From positions 1 to 41,523 of the forward strand of contig JAGWIK010000016.1 of NCBI GenBank assembly GCA_028866275.1: 41,523 nt of DNA. Direction: 5' to 3'. The first letter of the stretch is position 1, and each line of letters opens with the position of its first letter. This stretch comes from Alphaproteobacteria bacterium. GTDB taxonomy: Bacteria; Pseudomonadota; Alphaproteobacteria; UBA9219. Of this stretch, positions 30,719-41,100 are shown in pieces. The notes beneath the pieces were generated by a model. It was not told the DNA's origin. It did not search any database and was given only the letters and a program-made list of their open reading frames with translations. Position numbers and translations under genes: made by a program.

Positions 30719-31498
30719 TTATCCGTGCCGCACGGCCATCATCTGCTTGATCTCCGCAATCGCTTTGGCGGGGTTCAATCCTTTGGGGCAGGTGTTGGTG
30801 CAATTCATAATGGTGTGGCAGCGATACAGCCGGAACGGATCTTCCAGATTATCCAGCCGTTCGCCCTTGGCTTCGTCGCGGCTGTCATGCAGCCAGCGCG
30901 CCGCCTGCAGCAACACGGCGGGGCCCAGATAGCGGTCGCTGTTCCACCAATAACTGGGGCAGCTGGTCGAACAGCAGAAACACAGAATGCATTCATACAA
31001 ACCGTCCAGCTTGGCGCGGTCTTCGGGCGATTGCAGACGTTCGCGCGTCGGCGGCGGCGTTTCGGTCTTCAGCCACGGCTCGACCGATGCATATTGCGCG
31101 TAAATAGGGTTGAGATTGGGAACCAGATCCTTGACCACTTCCATATGGGGCAGGGGATAGATCTTGACCGGCCCCGCGATGTCGTCGATCGGCTTGGTAC
31201 AGGCCAAAGTGTTGGTGCCGTCGATATTCATCGCGCACGACCCGCAAATGCCTTCGCGGCACGACCGGCGGAAAGTCAGCGTGCTGTCGATATTGTTCTT
31301 GATGTAAATAATGGCGTCCAGAACCATCGGGCCGCAGGAATCAAGATCGATGGTGTATGTGTCGACGCGCGGATTCTTGTCGTCGTCGGGCGACCAGCGG
31401 TAAACCTTGAACGTCTTGGGGCGCTTGCATGCCTTGGGCGCGGGAAATTCGCGGCCCGCTTTGATTTGCGAATTTTTGGGAAGAGCAAGTTCGACCAT
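30719..31498 (-). CDS. sdhB: Succinate dehydrogenase iron-sulfur subunit
   Basis: This 259-residue protein carries the three Fe-S clusters of complex II. The [2Fe-2S] ligands are in [16 protein letters not shown] and NTLAC; the other clusters are in [17 protein letters not shown] and [17 protein letters not shown]. It passes electrons from the SdhA flavin to quinone. Start [10 protein letters not shown] at 31498 is chosen because a promoter (31534-31562) lies in what would otherwise be an N-terminal extension. Unlike the usual sdhCDAB order without gaps, it is separated from sdhA by about 580 bases holding a terminator and a small ORF. Confidence 0.96.
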   Translation of the reverse strand: MVELALPKNSQIKAGREFPAPKACKRPKTFKVYRWSPDDDKNPRVDTYTIDLDSCGPMVLDAIIYIKNNIDSTLTFRRSCREGICGSCAMNIDGTNTLACTKPIDDIAGPVKIYPLPHMEVVKDLVPNLNPIYAQYASVEPWLKTETPPPTRERLQSPEDRAKLDGLYECILCFCCSTSCPSYWWNSDRYLGPAVLLQAARWLHDSRDEAKGERLDNLEDPFRLYRCHTIMNCTNTCPKGLNPAKAIAEIKQMMAVRHG

Positions 31499-31533
31499 AG
31501 GAACACCGGAAGGAGAAAACGAAAACCGCCGCC

Positions 31534-31562
31534 ATTCTAGCCCGTGATCCGGCCGGTGTCGA
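31534..31562 (-). promoter_or_regulatory. Promoter of sdhB
   Basis: TCGACA (31557-31562), exactly 17 bases, then TAGAAT (31534-31539): each hexamer matches the sigma-70 consensus at five of six positions. Transcription would start near 31527, about 29 bases before the sdhB ATG. Together with the terminator after sdhA this indicates separate transcription of sdhB. Confidence 0.65.
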
Positions 31563-31623
31563 CAGTCTCGTAGCAAAAGTGGCGAACCGGTTCGTAAAGC
31601 CCGGGGTCGACCGGCGGACGCCC

Positions 31624-31881
31624 TTAGGCGGGCATTGCGGTTTGCAGGCCCGTCCCACAGCGTTGTTCAACAACGCCGCGTACGTGGTCGATGACGCGCA
31701 GCGCGCCGACATTGTTGCTATGGGCGCTGACCGCGTTATCGCAGATAATGGTGGCAAGCTGGAACTTCGCTCCGTTGGACAGGCTGCTGTCGTCCACAAT
31801 TGTCCGAACGGTTTCGACAATTTCGGGGATGCTCGCAGCACCCGTTTCCCCGCCTACATAATCACTGATGGTTATAGTCAT
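31624..31881 (-). CDS. Small protein between sdhA and sdhB, unknown
   Basis: This 85-residue, mildly acidic soluble protein begins [20 protein letters not shown] and contains [20 protein letters not shown] and a C-terminal [20 protein letters not shown]. No signal peptide, membrane segment or known motif is seen. The GTGGAG ribosome-binding site lies 5 bases before the ATG at 31881; the adjacent ATG at 31884 would be too close. Protein-like composition and the good ribosome-binding site support a real gene. The 195 bases between it and sdhA hold the sdhA terminator and AT-rich DNA that may contain its promoter. Confidence 0.6.
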   Translation of the reverse strand: MTITISDYVGGETGAASIPEIVETVRTIVDDSSLSNGAKFQLATIICDNAVSAHSNNVGALRVIDHVRGVVEQRCGTGLQTAMPA

Positions 31882-32016
31882 CATCGCTCCACTGGTTCAA
31901 AAGCATTGATTGAAGATTTTTAAAGTGGGATTCGCGCAAAAGAAAGACAAAAATTACTTTCATATCAACAACTTGTGCTGCGCCGCACATAACTAATTTG
32001 GGTAAGGCGCGGACGC

Positions 32017-32053
32017 AAAAAAAGGGGCGCCCGTTTTGCGGTCGCCCCTTTTT
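32017..32053 (-). terminator. Rho-independent terminator after sdhA
   Basis: On the minus strand GGGGCG pairs with CGCCCC (32043-32048 and 32024-32029) around a 13-base loop, followed by a run of seven T. Flanking A/T runs on both sides extend the stem. It begins about 24 bases after the sdhA stop and should end the sdhCDA transcript. Confidence 0.85.
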
Positions 32054-32076
32054 GTCTTTGCGGACAGGGAGGTTGC

Positions 32077-33867
32077 TTAGTAAACGCGCGCCTTGGGCGG
32101 CACGGGTTCGACATCCTTGGTCAGCGTGTTCATATGAACCGGACGGTCGCCCAGCTTGGTTTCGCCTTTTTCGGTGACATATACAACGGAATGTTTCATC
32201 CATTTTTCGTCGTCGCGATTGGGGAAATCCTCGCGGGCATGGGCGCCGCGCGATTCTTCGCGGCTGGCGGCGCTGTCGACGGTGGCCAGCGCCTGATACA
32301 TCAGATTATCAAGCTCCAGCGTTTCGATCAGATCCGAATTCCACACCAACGAACGGTCTTTGACGCCCAAATTGGGCCGCTTGGCCCAGACATCGCGAAT
32401 CTTCTTCTGCCCTTCGGCCAGCGACGAACCGGTGCGGAACACCGCGACATCGTTCTGCATCGCCTTCTGCATTTCAAGGCGCAGCGACGCGGTCGACACG
32501 TCGCCCTTGGCGTTGCGGAATTTATCCAGCCGCGCCACGGCGAAATCGCCCGCGTCTTTGGGCAAATCCTTGTGCGGCGTGTTGGGCTTGACCAGCTCGG
32601 CGGCCTTGATCGCGGCGGCGCGGCCGAACACGACGAGGTCGAGCAGCGAATTCGACCCCAAACGGTTCGCGCCATGCACGGAAACGCAGGCCGCTTCGCC
32701 GATCGCCATCAAACCGCCGACGGTCTTGTCGGGGTTTTTCGGCGTCGGCTTGATGACTTCGCCGTGAAGGGTGGTGGGAATGCCGCCCATATTGTAATGC
32801 ACGGTCGGCAGAATGGGGATCGGCTGGCGCGTGACGTCGACGCCGGCAAAGATGCGCGCGGTTTCCGAAATGCCCGGCAACCGTTCGTGCAAAACTTTGG
32901 GGTCCAGATGTTCCAGATGCAAATGGATATGGTCTTTCAACGGGCCGCAGCCGCGGCCTTCGCGGATTTCAATGGTCGATGCGCGGCTGACGACATCGCG
33001 GCTGGCCAGATCCTTGGCGTGCGGCGCGTAACGTTCCATGAACCGTTCGCCCTTGCTGTTGGTCAGATACCCGCCTTCGCCGCGCGCGCCTTCGGTGATA
33101 AGGCAACCCGCGCCGTAAATGCCGGTGGGGTGGAACTGTACGAATTCCATATCCTGCATCGGCAATCCGGCGCGCAACGCCATCCCGCCGCCGTCGCCGG
33201 TGCAGGTATGGGCGGACGTGCATGAAAAATAGGCGCGGCCGTAACCGCCGGTGGCCAGCACGGTTTGATGCCCGACGAAACGATGCAAGGTGCCGTCATC
33301 CATGTTCAGCGCGACGACGCCGTAACAATTGCCCTTGGAATCCATCATCAGGTCGATGGCAAAATATTCGACAAAGAATTCGGCGCGGTGTTTCAACGAC
33401 TGTTGGTACAGCGTGTGCAGAATGGCGTGGCCGGTGCGGTCGGCGGCGGCGCAGGTGCGCTGCGCCACGCCTTCGCCGAAATTGGTCGTCATGCCGCCGA
33501 ACGGGCGTTGATAAATCTTGCCGTCCTTGGTGCGGCTGAACGGCACGCCGTAATGTTCCAGCTCGACAATCGCGGGCACGGCCTCGCGGCACATATATTC
33601 GATGGCGTCCTGATCGCCCAGCCAGTCCGACCCCTTGATCGTGTCGTACATGTGCCAACGCCAATCGTCTTCGCCCATATTGCCCAGCGACGCCGAAATG
33701 CCGCCCTGCGCCGCTACGGTGTGGCTGCGGGTGGGGAACACTTTGGTGATGCAGGCGGTTTTCAAACCCTTTTCCGCCATGCCGAACGTGGCGCGCAACC
33801 CCGCGCCGCCTGCGCCGACCACAACGACGTCATAAAAATGATCGGTGAATTCATAGGTGCTGGACAT
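32077..33867 (-). CDS. sdhA: Succinate dehydrogenase flavoprotein subunit
   Basis: This 596-residue protein oxidises succinate to fumarate. The FAD-binding start is [20 protein letters not shown], and the covalent-flavin His is in [17 protein letters not shown]. Substrate-site motifs include [39 protein letters not shown] and [28 protein letters not shown] completes the flavin site. The C-terminus ([20 protein letters not shown]) is also typical. Length matches the family (588 in E. coli). It lies 6 bases after sdhD and is followed by a clear terminator. Confidence 0.97.
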   Translation of the reverse strand: MSSTYEFTDHFYDVVVVGAGGAGLRATFGMAEKGLKTACITKVFPTRSHTVAAQGGISASLGNMGEDDWRWHMYDTIKGSDWLGDQDAIEYMCREAVPAIVELEHYGVPFSRTKDGKIYQRPFGGMTTNFGEGVAQRTCAAADRTGHAILHTLYQQSLKHRAEFFVEYFAIDLMMDSKGNCYGVVALNMDDGTLHRFVGHQTVLATGGYGRAYFSCTSAHTCTGDGGGMALRAGLPMQDMEFVQFHPTGIYGAGCLITEGARGEGGYLTNSKGERFMERYAPHAKDLASRDVVSRASTIEIREGRGCGPLKDHIHLHLEHLDPKVLHERLPGISETARIFAGVDVTRQPIPILPTVHYNMGGIPTTLHGEVIKPTPKNPDKTVGGLMAIGEAACVSVHGANRLGSNSLLDLVVFGRAAAIKAAELVKPNTPHKDLPKDAGDFAVARLDKFRNAKGDVSTASLRLEMQKAMQNDVAVFRTGSSLAEGQKKIRDVWAKRPNLGVKDRSLVWNSDLIETLELDNLMYQALATVDSAASREESRGAHAREDFPNRDDEKWMKHSVVYVTEKGETKLGDRPVHMNTLTKDVEPVPPKARVY

Positions 33868-33873
33868 GGGGAC

Positions 33874-34269
33874 TTAAACTCCAAAGAAAATTTTGGCGAC
33901 CGACAGCGTGCCGAGGATGGTCAACGCCACGGCGATGAAGTTGACGACGAAAATCGTGCCGATCTTGGCGCATTCCAGATGAACGTAATCTTCGATGACT
34001 TCTTTCAATCCGGCCGCGCCGTGGCGGAAACCGGCCAGCAAGGTCAAAATCACGACGGTCGCCGACACGGGCGATTGCACCCACGCCAGCATGGCGGAAT
34101 AACCGCCCGACAGGCTGTTGGTGAAGCTGATAACGACATAAAGCGTCAAGGGGATCAGCGCGACGGCGACAAGCCGCAGGTCGAGCCATTGCGCCACGCC
34201 GGTTTTGGCCGAACCATAGCCGCGAACCTTGCCCAGCGGCGACTGCAACGAATGTCCGGTTTTTTTCAT
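33874..34269 (-). CDS. sdhD: Succinate dehydrogenase membrane anchor subunit
   Basis: This 131-residue protein has three membrane segments and binds quinone and heme with SdhC. The conserved HGAAGLKEVIEDYVH segment (family 'H...G...V..DY') carries the heme-side His and the Asp-Tyr pair at the quinone site. The N-terminal SPLGKVRGYGSAKTGVAQW is typical of alphaproteobacterial SdhD. Its start overlaps the sdhC stop by 4 bases. A short polylysine-like start (MKKTG) at 34269 is chosen over a nine-residue extension lying within sdhC. Confidence 0.92.
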   Translation of the reverse strand: MKKTGHSLQSPLGKVRGYGSAKTGVAQWLDLRLVAVALIPLTLYVVISFTNSLSGGYSAMLAWVQSPVSATVVILTLLAGFRHGAAGLKEVIEDYVHLECAKIGTIFVVNFIAVALTILGTLSVAKIFFGV

Positions 34270-34670
34270 AAGGCCACCCCGTAAATCTTGAGCCACAGCA
34301 ACGCGGTCATGACAACCGACGCCAGCACCACAATGCGGCCTGTCGTGTAAACCTGTTTCAATTCAAGGAAATATCCGGCGTCCCACAGCAAATGCCGCAC
34401 GCCTGCGCACAAATGGTAAAAGAACGAAAAAGACAGCGCGACAAGAAAGGCGGTTCCAACCCATGTCTGGGCATAGCCGACAAAGGCGGTATAGCAATCG
34501 AACCCGCCGGCCAACGCCGCCAGCCATGCCACCAGAACGACCATACCGGCGGCCAGCATGATGCCGGTGCCGCGATGGAAAATGGACAAAACGGACGTGA
34601 TTTGCGGTTTGTAAATTTGCAAATGCGGCGACAAAGGCCGCGCTTTGGGAACCGGTGTGGCAGAAGTCAT
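34266..34670 (-). CDS. sdhC: Succinate dehydrogenase cytochrome b556 subunit
   Basis: This 134-residue protein has three membrane segments. The signature RPLSPHLQIYKPQITSVLSI with FHRGTGIML holds the quinone-site Ser and Arg. SFFYHLCAGVRHLLWDAGYF carries the heme ligand His. It is the first gene of the sdhCDA transcript. ATG 34670 is chosen because the family N-terminus begins here and a promoter lies at 34702-34730 within the upstream frame extension. Confidence 0.95.
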   Translation of the reverse strand: MTSATPVPKARPLSPHLQIYKPQITSVLSIFHRGTGIMLAAGMVVLVAWLAALAGGFDCYTAFVGYAQTWVGTAFLVALSFSFFYHLCAGVRHLLWDAGYFLELKQVYTTGRIVVLASVVMTALLWLKIYGVAL

Positions 34671-34701
34671 GGAGTTTCCATCTAAAAGTCTGATGGCCGC
34701 A

Positions 34702-34730
34702 ACAATAAGAGGGAAAACCTGTTTAGGCAA
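34702..34730 (-). promoter_or_regulatory. Putative promoter of sdhCDA
   Basis: TTGCCT (34725-34730), 17 bases, TATTGT (34702-34707): each hexamer matches at four of six positions. The predicted start near 34695 leaves a leader of about 25 bases before the sdhC ATG. Confidence 0.45.
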
Positions 34731-34770
34731 TAGAGTTAGCCAAGGCGTCGGGGGATTCAGCAAAAATGGC

Positions 34771-34896
34771 CGTCATTCCGGCGCAAGCCGGAATCCAGTT
34801 TAATTCTTCTTGTTTTCCTGTTTTTTGCGCCAGTCAGTACAAGGGCAACAGGAAGAAAAAGATTTCAGCTGGATTCCGGCTTGCGCCGGAATGACG
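34771..34896. repeat. Inverted pair of the 28-bp palindromic repeat
   Basis: Two identical 28-mers in opposite orientation (34771-34798 and 34869-34896) flank 70 bases. The inner bases also pair imperfectly (CTTGTTTTCCTGTT against AACAGGAAGAAAAAG), so the whole 126 bases can form one long hairpin. It lies between the rsmE stop and the sdhC promoter, where it could end the suc-rsmE transcript. The 28-mer matches copy 1 at 380-407 exactly. Confidence 0.85.
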
Positions 34897-34965
34897 ATTT
34901 TTTCGGTTCTCTACCTCATTCGATTCTCTAATTTTTATGAAATAGCGCCCAACAAAGCGCGTGTC

Positions 34966-35709
34966 TTATTTCCAGTTCCCGCAAACCGCCTGCCAGCAGG
35001 CCAGCGCGGCAATGGCGGCGGTATCGGCGCGCAGAATGCGCGGCCCCAGCCGGACAAAAACGGCGTTGGGGTGCTTGCGCAGTTTTTCCAGTTCTTCCGC
35101 CGCGAAACCGCCCTCGGGGCCGGTGACAATGGCGGCCTTTGTCTGATTGGCATGATTGATCGCGGCCAGCGCGTCATGCACCGGCATGGCGTCGCCCCAT
35201 TCCGCGCAAACCACCATCGCGCGGTCTTTGGGAAACACGTCGATCAAATCGTCCAGCGAAACCGGATTGCCGATGGCGGGCACGTTCAACCGTTCCGATT
35301 GTTCGGCGGCCTCGCGGCAAATGGCGTGGGCGCGGTCGCCATTGACCTCGCGGATCTGCGTGCGTTGAGTCAAAACCGGCTGGATTTCCGCCACGCCCAG
35401 TTCGGTGGCTTTTTCCAGCATGAAATCGAAATGCGCTTTTTTAATCGGCGCGCAGCATAGCCACAAATCGGGTTCGGGCGCGGGCGCGCGCAATTGTTCA
35501 TGCAATGTAACCGTCATGTCGCGCTTGCCGGCCGATGCCACGCTGGCGCGAAATTCGCCGTCGCGCCCGTTGAACAAACGCAAAATGTCGCCGGTTTTCA
35601 ACCGCAGGACATGCAACAGATGATGGGTCTGGTCTTTGTCCGGCGTGACCACAGAACCCTGCGCCAGTCGGGCCGGCGCATGGATTCTGTGGGTATGACG
35701 CAGGGTCAA
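34966..35709 (-). CDS. rsmE: 16S rRNA (uracil-1498-N3)-methyltransferase
   Basis: This 247-residue SPOUT-class enzyme methylates U1498 of 16S rRNA. The N-terminal PUA-like domain contains HHLLHVLRLKTGDILRLFNG. The knotted SAM domain has KKAHFDFMLEKATELGVAEI, REAAEQSERLNVP, IVTGPEGGFAAEELE and LGPRILRADTAAIAALA, all family hallmarks. It begins one base after the sucD stop, so it is probably in the same transcript as sucCD. The inverted 28-bp repeats lie downstream. Confidence 0.95.
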   Translation of the reverse strand: MTLRHTHRIHAPARLAQGSVVTPDKDQTHHLLHVLRLKTGDILRLFNGRDGEFRASVASAGKRDMTVTLHEQLRAPAPEPDLWLCCAPIKKAHFDFMLEKATELGVAEIQPVLTQRTQIREVNGDRAHAICREAAEQSERLNVPAIGNPVSLDDLIDVFPKDRAMVVCAEWGDAMPVHDALAAINHANQTKAAIVTGPEGGFAAEELEKLRKHPNAVFVRLGPRILRADTAAIAALACWQAVCGNWK

Positions 35710-35710
35710 C

Positions 35711-36586
35711 TTACGCCGCCATCGCTTTCAGCATCGTCGTGCCCAACGCCGCGGGGCTGTCGGAAACGAGGAAGCCCGCCGAACGCATGGCGTCGATCTT
35801 CGCCGCGGCTGTATCGCTGCCGCCGGAAATAATCGCGCCGGCATGGCCCATGCGGCGGCCCGGAGGCGCCGTGACGCCCGCGATAAAGCCGATGATGGGT
35901 TTTTTCTTCTTGGCGTCTTTATAGAACTGCGCGGCGTCGGCTTCGGCGCTGCCGCCGATTTCGCCGATCATGATGATGCCCTGCGTTTCGTCGTCGGCCA
36001 GGAACATGTCGAGGCAGTCGATGAAATTGGTGCCGTTGACGGGGTCGCCGCCGATGCCGATGCAGGTGGTCTGGCCCAGACCCGCCGCGGTGGTTTGCGC
36101 CACCGCTTCATAGGTCAATGTGCCCGACCGCGACACGATGGCGATCTTGCCGCGTTTGTGGATATGGCCGGGCATGATGCCGATCTTGCATTCGCCGGGG
36201 GTGATAACGCCGGGGCAGTTGGGCCCGATCAGACGCGTCTTGGTGCCGGCAAGCGCGCGCTTGACCTTGACCATGTCCAGAACCGGAATGCCTTCGGTGA
36301 TGCAGACGACCAGCGGGATTTCCGCCGCGACCGCTTCCAGAATGGCGTCGGCGGCAAAGGGCGGCGGCACATAGATCACGGACGCGTCGCATCCGGTCTT
36401 TTTGCGCGCTTCCAGAACCGTGTCGAACACGGGCAGATCCAGATGTTCCGAACCGCCTTTGCCCGGCGTCACGCCGCCGACCATCTTGGTGCCATAGGCG
36501 ATAGCCTGTTGCGAATGGAACGTGCCCTGCGAGCCGGTGAAGCCCTGACAGATAACCTTGGTGTCTTTATTGATAAGTACGGCCAT
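35711..36586 (-). CDS. sucD: Succinyl-CoA synthetase alpha subunit
   Basis: This 291-residue subunit has CoA-binding [20 protein letters not shown], the [10 protein letters not shown] and [20 protein letters not shown] motifs, and the phosphohistidine His248 in [13 protein letters not shown]. With SucC it converts succinyl-CoA to succinate and makes ATP or GTP in the TCA cycle. Length fits the family (289 in E. coli). It follows sucC by 21 bases and precedes rsmE by one base. Confidence 0.97.
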   Translation of the reverse strand: MAVLINKDTKVICQGFTGSQGTFHSQQAIAYGTKMVGGVTPGKGGSEHLDLPVFDTVLEARKKTGCDASVIYVPPPFAADAILEAVAAEIPLVVCITEGIPVLDMVKVKRALAGTKTRLIGPNCPGVITPGECKIGIMPGHIHKRGKIAIVSRSGTLTYEAVAQTTAAGLGQTTCIGIGGDPVNGTNFIDCLDMFLADDETQGIIMIGEIGGSAEADAAQFYKDAKKKKPIIGFIAGVTAPPGRRMGHAGAIISGGSDTAAAKIDAMRSAGFLVSDSPAALGTTMLKAMAA

Positions 36587-36607
36587 GATGTTTTTCCTTA
36601 TGCGGCT

Positions 36608-37792
36608 TTAGGCTGCTTTTTTGGCGACGGCTTTGACGATCTTCTCGGCCCCGTCGGCGAGGTTATCGCCCGACAGGATCGGCAGACCGCTTTCGGCCAG
36701 AATTTTCTTGCCCAGTTCGACGTTGGTGCCTTCCAGACGCACGACCAGCGGCACGTGCAATTGCACTTCCTTCGCCGCGGCGATGATGCCTTCGGCGATG
36801 ATGTCGCAACGCATGATGCCGCCGAAGATGTTGACGAAAATGCCCTGCACATTAGGGTCGGACAGAATGATCTTGAACGCCGTGGTCACGCGTTCCTTGG
36901 TCGCGCCGCCGCCGACATCGAGAAAGTTCGCCGGTTCGCCGCCATATAATTTGACGATATCCATCGTCGCCATGGCAAGGCCCGCGCCATTGACCATGCA
37001 GCCGATGGTGCCGTCCAGCTTGACGTAATTCAACGCATGCTTGCCCGCCAGAATTTCGGCGGGGTCTTCTTCGGCTTCGTCGCGCATCGCTTCGATGTCG
37101 GCGTGGCGGAACAACGCGTTGTCGTCGAACGCCATCTTGCAGTCCAGCGCGACGATCGTATCCTGACCCGTGACGACCAGCGGGTTGATTTCGACGATCG
37201 AGCAATCCATGTCAATGAACGCCGCATACATCGCCTGTAAAAACTGTACGCATTTGCCGATCTGCTTGTCTTTCAATCCCAGACCGAACGCGATTTCGCG
37301 CGCGTGGTACGGTTGCAGACCCGTGACCGGGTCGATGGCGACGCGCATGATCTTTTCCGGCGATTTCGCCGCGACTTCTTCGATTTCCATGCCGCCTTCG
37401 GTCGACGCCATGACGGTAACGCGGCTGGTCGAACGGTCGATCAACAGGCCCAGATACAGTTCGCGTTTGATATCGCATCCTTCTTCGATATAGACCTTGC
37501 CGACTTTTTGTCCCGCGGGGCCGGTCTGGTGCGTGACCAGATTCATGCCGATCATGCGCTTGGCTTCGGCTTCGACCATTTCCATCGCCTTGACGACCTT
37601 GACGCCGCCGCCTTTGCCGCGGCCGCCGGCGTGAATCTGCGCCTTGACGACCCATACGGGTTCCTTGACATCCATGGCCAAAGCCTTGGCGACATCGACC
37701 GCTTCGGCGGGGGTAAAGGCAACGCCGCCGCGCGGAACCGCGACGCCGTATTTTTTCAAAAGGCTCTTGGCCTGATATTCATGAATATTCAT
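36608..37792 (-). CDS. sucC: Succinyl-CoA synthetase beta subunit
   Basis: This 394-residue ATP-grasp protein starts [20 protein letters not shown], with [20 protein letters not shown] in the nucleotide site. [14 protein letters not shown] and the CoA/subunit region [20 protein letters not shown], then [13 protein letters not shown] and [16 protein letters not shown] follow. It is the usual length (388 in E. coli). It is first in the sucC-sucD-rsmE run. No clear promoter was found in the spacer upstream. Confidence 0.97.
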   Translation of the reverse strand: MNIHEYQAKSLLKKYGVAVPRGGVAFTPAEAVDVAKALAMDVKEPVWVVKAQIHAGGRGKGGGVKVVKAMEMVEAEAKRMIGMNLVTHQTGPAGQKVGKVYIEEGCDIKRELYLGLLIDRSTSRVTVMASTEGGMEIEEVAAKSPEKIMRVAIDPVTGLQPYHAREIAFGLGLKDKQIGKCVQFLQAMYAAFIDMDCSIVEINPLVVTGQDTIVALDCKMAFDDNALFRHADIEAMRDEAEEDPAEILAGKHALNYVKLDGTIGCMVNGAGLAMATMDIVKLYGGEPANFLDVGGGATKERVTTAFKIILSDPNVQGIFVNIFGGIMRCDIIAEGIIAAAKEVQLHVPLVVRLEGTNVELGKKILAESGLPILSGDNLADGAEKIVKAVAKKAA

Positions 37793-38121
37793 GGGGCAAA
37801 ACCTGACCGGTTGGAATGAACGCGCGACTCATATTGCGGCGCGGAATGGGGAGGGTTTAGCCCGTTTTGCGGGGCAGGGCAAGCGGGGACGGAAAACGCG
37901 CATTTGGCCGAAATGACCGTGAATAATCTTTCAAACTGTCCCAAAGGCCATCCCCGGGGCGCGGCGACAAAAACACCGTCATTCCGGCCCCGCGTCGGGG
38001 TGTGGGGGTGGTTTTGGTAATTTTATTCGCAAAAAGAACGTCATCCCGGCGAAGGCCGGGATCCAGCCAGCCTGTCCGCAAACACCGCGCCGATGTCGAG
38101 CGCGGAATGACAGGCGCGGGA
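37793..38121. repeat. Repeat-rich spacer with variant palindromic repeat
   Basis: The 329-base gap between the giant modular gene and sucC holds a variant of the 28-bp repeat at 38039-38066 (CGTCATCCCGGCGAAGGCCG then GGATCCAG), a half copy beginning CGTCATTCCGGC near 37977, and a reversed GGAATGAC half near 38105. These look like decayed or recombined copies of the same family. The sucC promoter must also lie here. No gene is seen. Confidence 0.65.
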
Positions 38122-41100
38122 TCACTGCGAATAATCGATCAAACTGTTGGCGTTGGCTTGATAAACGGGTTGATACCAGATGCGGTTGACCCAGCCGTCG
38201 AGGTAAGCATTAGCACCGCTGCGGATAGCCCCCACGCGCAACAGGCTGACCGCAGGTAATGAGACAGATGTTCCAGTATTGAACACAGATCCGTCTTGCG
38301 CTCCGGTCACGTTTCCGTTCGCCTGAAATGTTATGACGGCCTTGGTCAAACTTCCTAATACATAAGGACTGCCGCCTGTTCCGCCATAGTTATGGGTGTT
38401 GTTTACAAGAACCTCTGCGTTTTTTGATAGGTATGTCGTATTAATGTAATTTTCTATGGCGTCACCTTGATTGCCGTCATTAAGGGCGGCAAAGCTCGGA
38501 TACACTGACGGGTTCGGCATAATCCCCCCGGACCCCAACGTTCCCTGATTAGCCGAAGAATTATACCACCCACTCCCCCCGCCCGCCGTGGTGGGGACGG
38601 TAAACACATCCGCGTTGCGCGTCAGGGCCGTGCCGTTGGTCGGGATGTAGGAAGTGGGGAAGGCACCGGCCTCGACTTGATTGCCCCAAAAAGCATTCAC
38701 ACCTGTGGTAGAAGAATTATGATAGTCAATAGCAGTCACTTGGGTTGTGCTGGAATTTGTCGTCGCCGTGCACCAAACGCGGTACCAGCCATTGGGTAAG
38801 CTTTGTGACCCATAGGATGTGACGCCAGAGTCCGGCGTGCTCATAATGCCGGTGGCAGCATTGAAATAGCACGCGGCGTTGTAATTGTTGCTGGTAAAAT
38901 AAGGTTGGTCGCAGCCAATCTTTACGTTGCCATCACCACTTACATTTTTCACATAGACACTCCATGTATAAGTCGTGCTTGGGCTAGCAGTGGCGCTGCT
39001 ATAAAATCCCCCTGCGCCACCAGAAACAGCATAAGGCGATGTTCCATCAGGCGCGATTCCGCTCTGAGCGAGGGCTGTTGTGCTCCCCCCCACAGCATAG
39101 GTCGAAAGGTTTGAGGAATATTTCATCAAATTCGTCCGGCTCTCCTCAATCAAAATCCCTTTCGGATAATTGCCGCCGGTGGGGCCGTAATCGAGACGCG
39201 GGGTATTGTCCGCGGCGGTGACCAGCGTGCCGCTGCTGTTGTAATAAGTGCCGACCGGCTGTTCATACACATCCGCCGCGCGCGTCGCCGCCGAACCGCC
39301 GGTCGGTATCGGGTTGGTCGCGTAGCTTTTTTGCTCCAGCTGCGGCATCCCGATGCGAATGATGGCGTTGACCGTGGAGCCGTTGTTGGGAACCTGATAG
39401 GCGAGGTAGCTGTAAATGGCCGTCGTGTTCGCGTTCGACAACGTTACGTTATCGCTGTAGCGGTTCGCATCCAAAGCAGGGGTAAAGTTTATGCTGCCTG
39501 TCGTATAGCATTCTGTCACTGTGCTGCTACTTTTGCCGCAAAGGGTTAAGTGACCATAATTAAGGCCTGAGGTTCCCGACACACCCGTCACATAGGCGCT
39601 TGCCGTCCAGTTTTGCCCCTGCGCCGCGGCGGTCGCGCTGGCGGGGGGCAGATAGAAAATGCCGCTTTCCGAGCTTGTAGTCGCTTGCCCGCGGATTTGG
39701 AAATCGGTGTATGGAATCCCGTTCTGTACGCCTGTCGCGTAAATTGAAACGTAATATCCCGGGTCGTTGGTCGTTAACCCCCAATTGGTTGGCAGCTTCC
39801 CCGCGCTTTGAAACGAAACATTGGTCACGGTTGCCGCCGTTGTCGAGGCGTTATTGATCTGGATATAGGTGGTCGAACTGGACGCCGTGAATTCATAGGT
39901 CGCCGTGGTGCTGGCGGCCAGCGACTTGGTCGCCAGACTATTGACCGCCCCCGCCGACGTTCCCGCCTGCACGGTGACGGCGTTGCCGGAACCGGTGGTG
40001 ACGGACAGCGTGTACATGTATCCGCTGGTCGTCGGTATGGCTTCATAAACGCTGGCGGCATTGGTGCCGTCGCCGGTCAGGGTCATGGAACCGGCCGCGC
40101 CCGCCACCGTTCCCGTGCCGCTGTTGACCGTGCCTTGCCATGCTCCACCATGACCTAAAGAGCATGACAGGGCATTGGTGCTCGATGTTACAGAGCCGGT
40201 GCATGGGGCGTTCATGGAAACGTTGGTGATAACCGCCGATGTTGTGCTGGTGTTGCCGATTTGCACATAGACATTCCCGCCGGTTCCGGTGAATGTATAG
40301 GTCGTTGTCGTGCCTGCCGTCACCGGTTGCGAGGACAGGATGTTGGAGCCTGTCGTTGTGGTGCCCACCTGAACGGTGGCGTTTGCGCCTGTTCCTGCCG
40401 TAATTGACAAGGAATAAATAACCCCGGAAGGGGCGGAGTTTATTTGGTATATGGTGGCCGCATTCGTGCCGTCGCCGGTCAGGGTTGCCGAGCCTGTGGC
40501 AAAAGAAACGCTGGCGGAACCGGATGTAGCAGTCGACCAATTGTTGCAACTTGATCCCGAGCAAGTGTTGGTAAAACCGCCGTTTGAAATTTCCTGATTG
40601 CCGTTTCCGAATGACCCGTTGGCGGTGCGTTCGACGCCATCCGCCGCCACTGCGCCCGACATTATACTGTTTGTGATCTGGTTTGTCGCGGCGGGTTCGA
40701 TATAGGTATAGGGCGACGACGTGCCGCCATTGACCCATGCGCTGCCGTTATAGACATAGTTGGTGCGGGCGGTATTGGCGGCGGCGAAATTCAAATTGCC
40801 GCTGCTGTCGAAATAGCTCGCCGCTTCCTGATTATACACATCGGCGGCACGCGTTACCGCGCTGCCCGATGTGGGGATGTAGCTTGTAACGGCGCTTCCT
40901 GTTTCCAGTTGCATGCCCCAAATATCAAGACCACTGACCCCGTCTCCCGTCCAACTTGCCCCGATACAGCTGGTTATGCTGGAGTTCCACATGCGGACAT
41001 TGTAATAGCCGATTGAGAAACTGCCCGAATTAAAGGTTAGAGAGACGCGGTAAACCCCGTTGCCGATATTTTGTATCGATGTGCTGCCAATCGGAAGGCC

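Noticed and set aside
31577-31623. Second terminator between the small ORF and sdhB
   Set aside because: GC-rich inverted segments are present, but no T-run follows on the minus strand.
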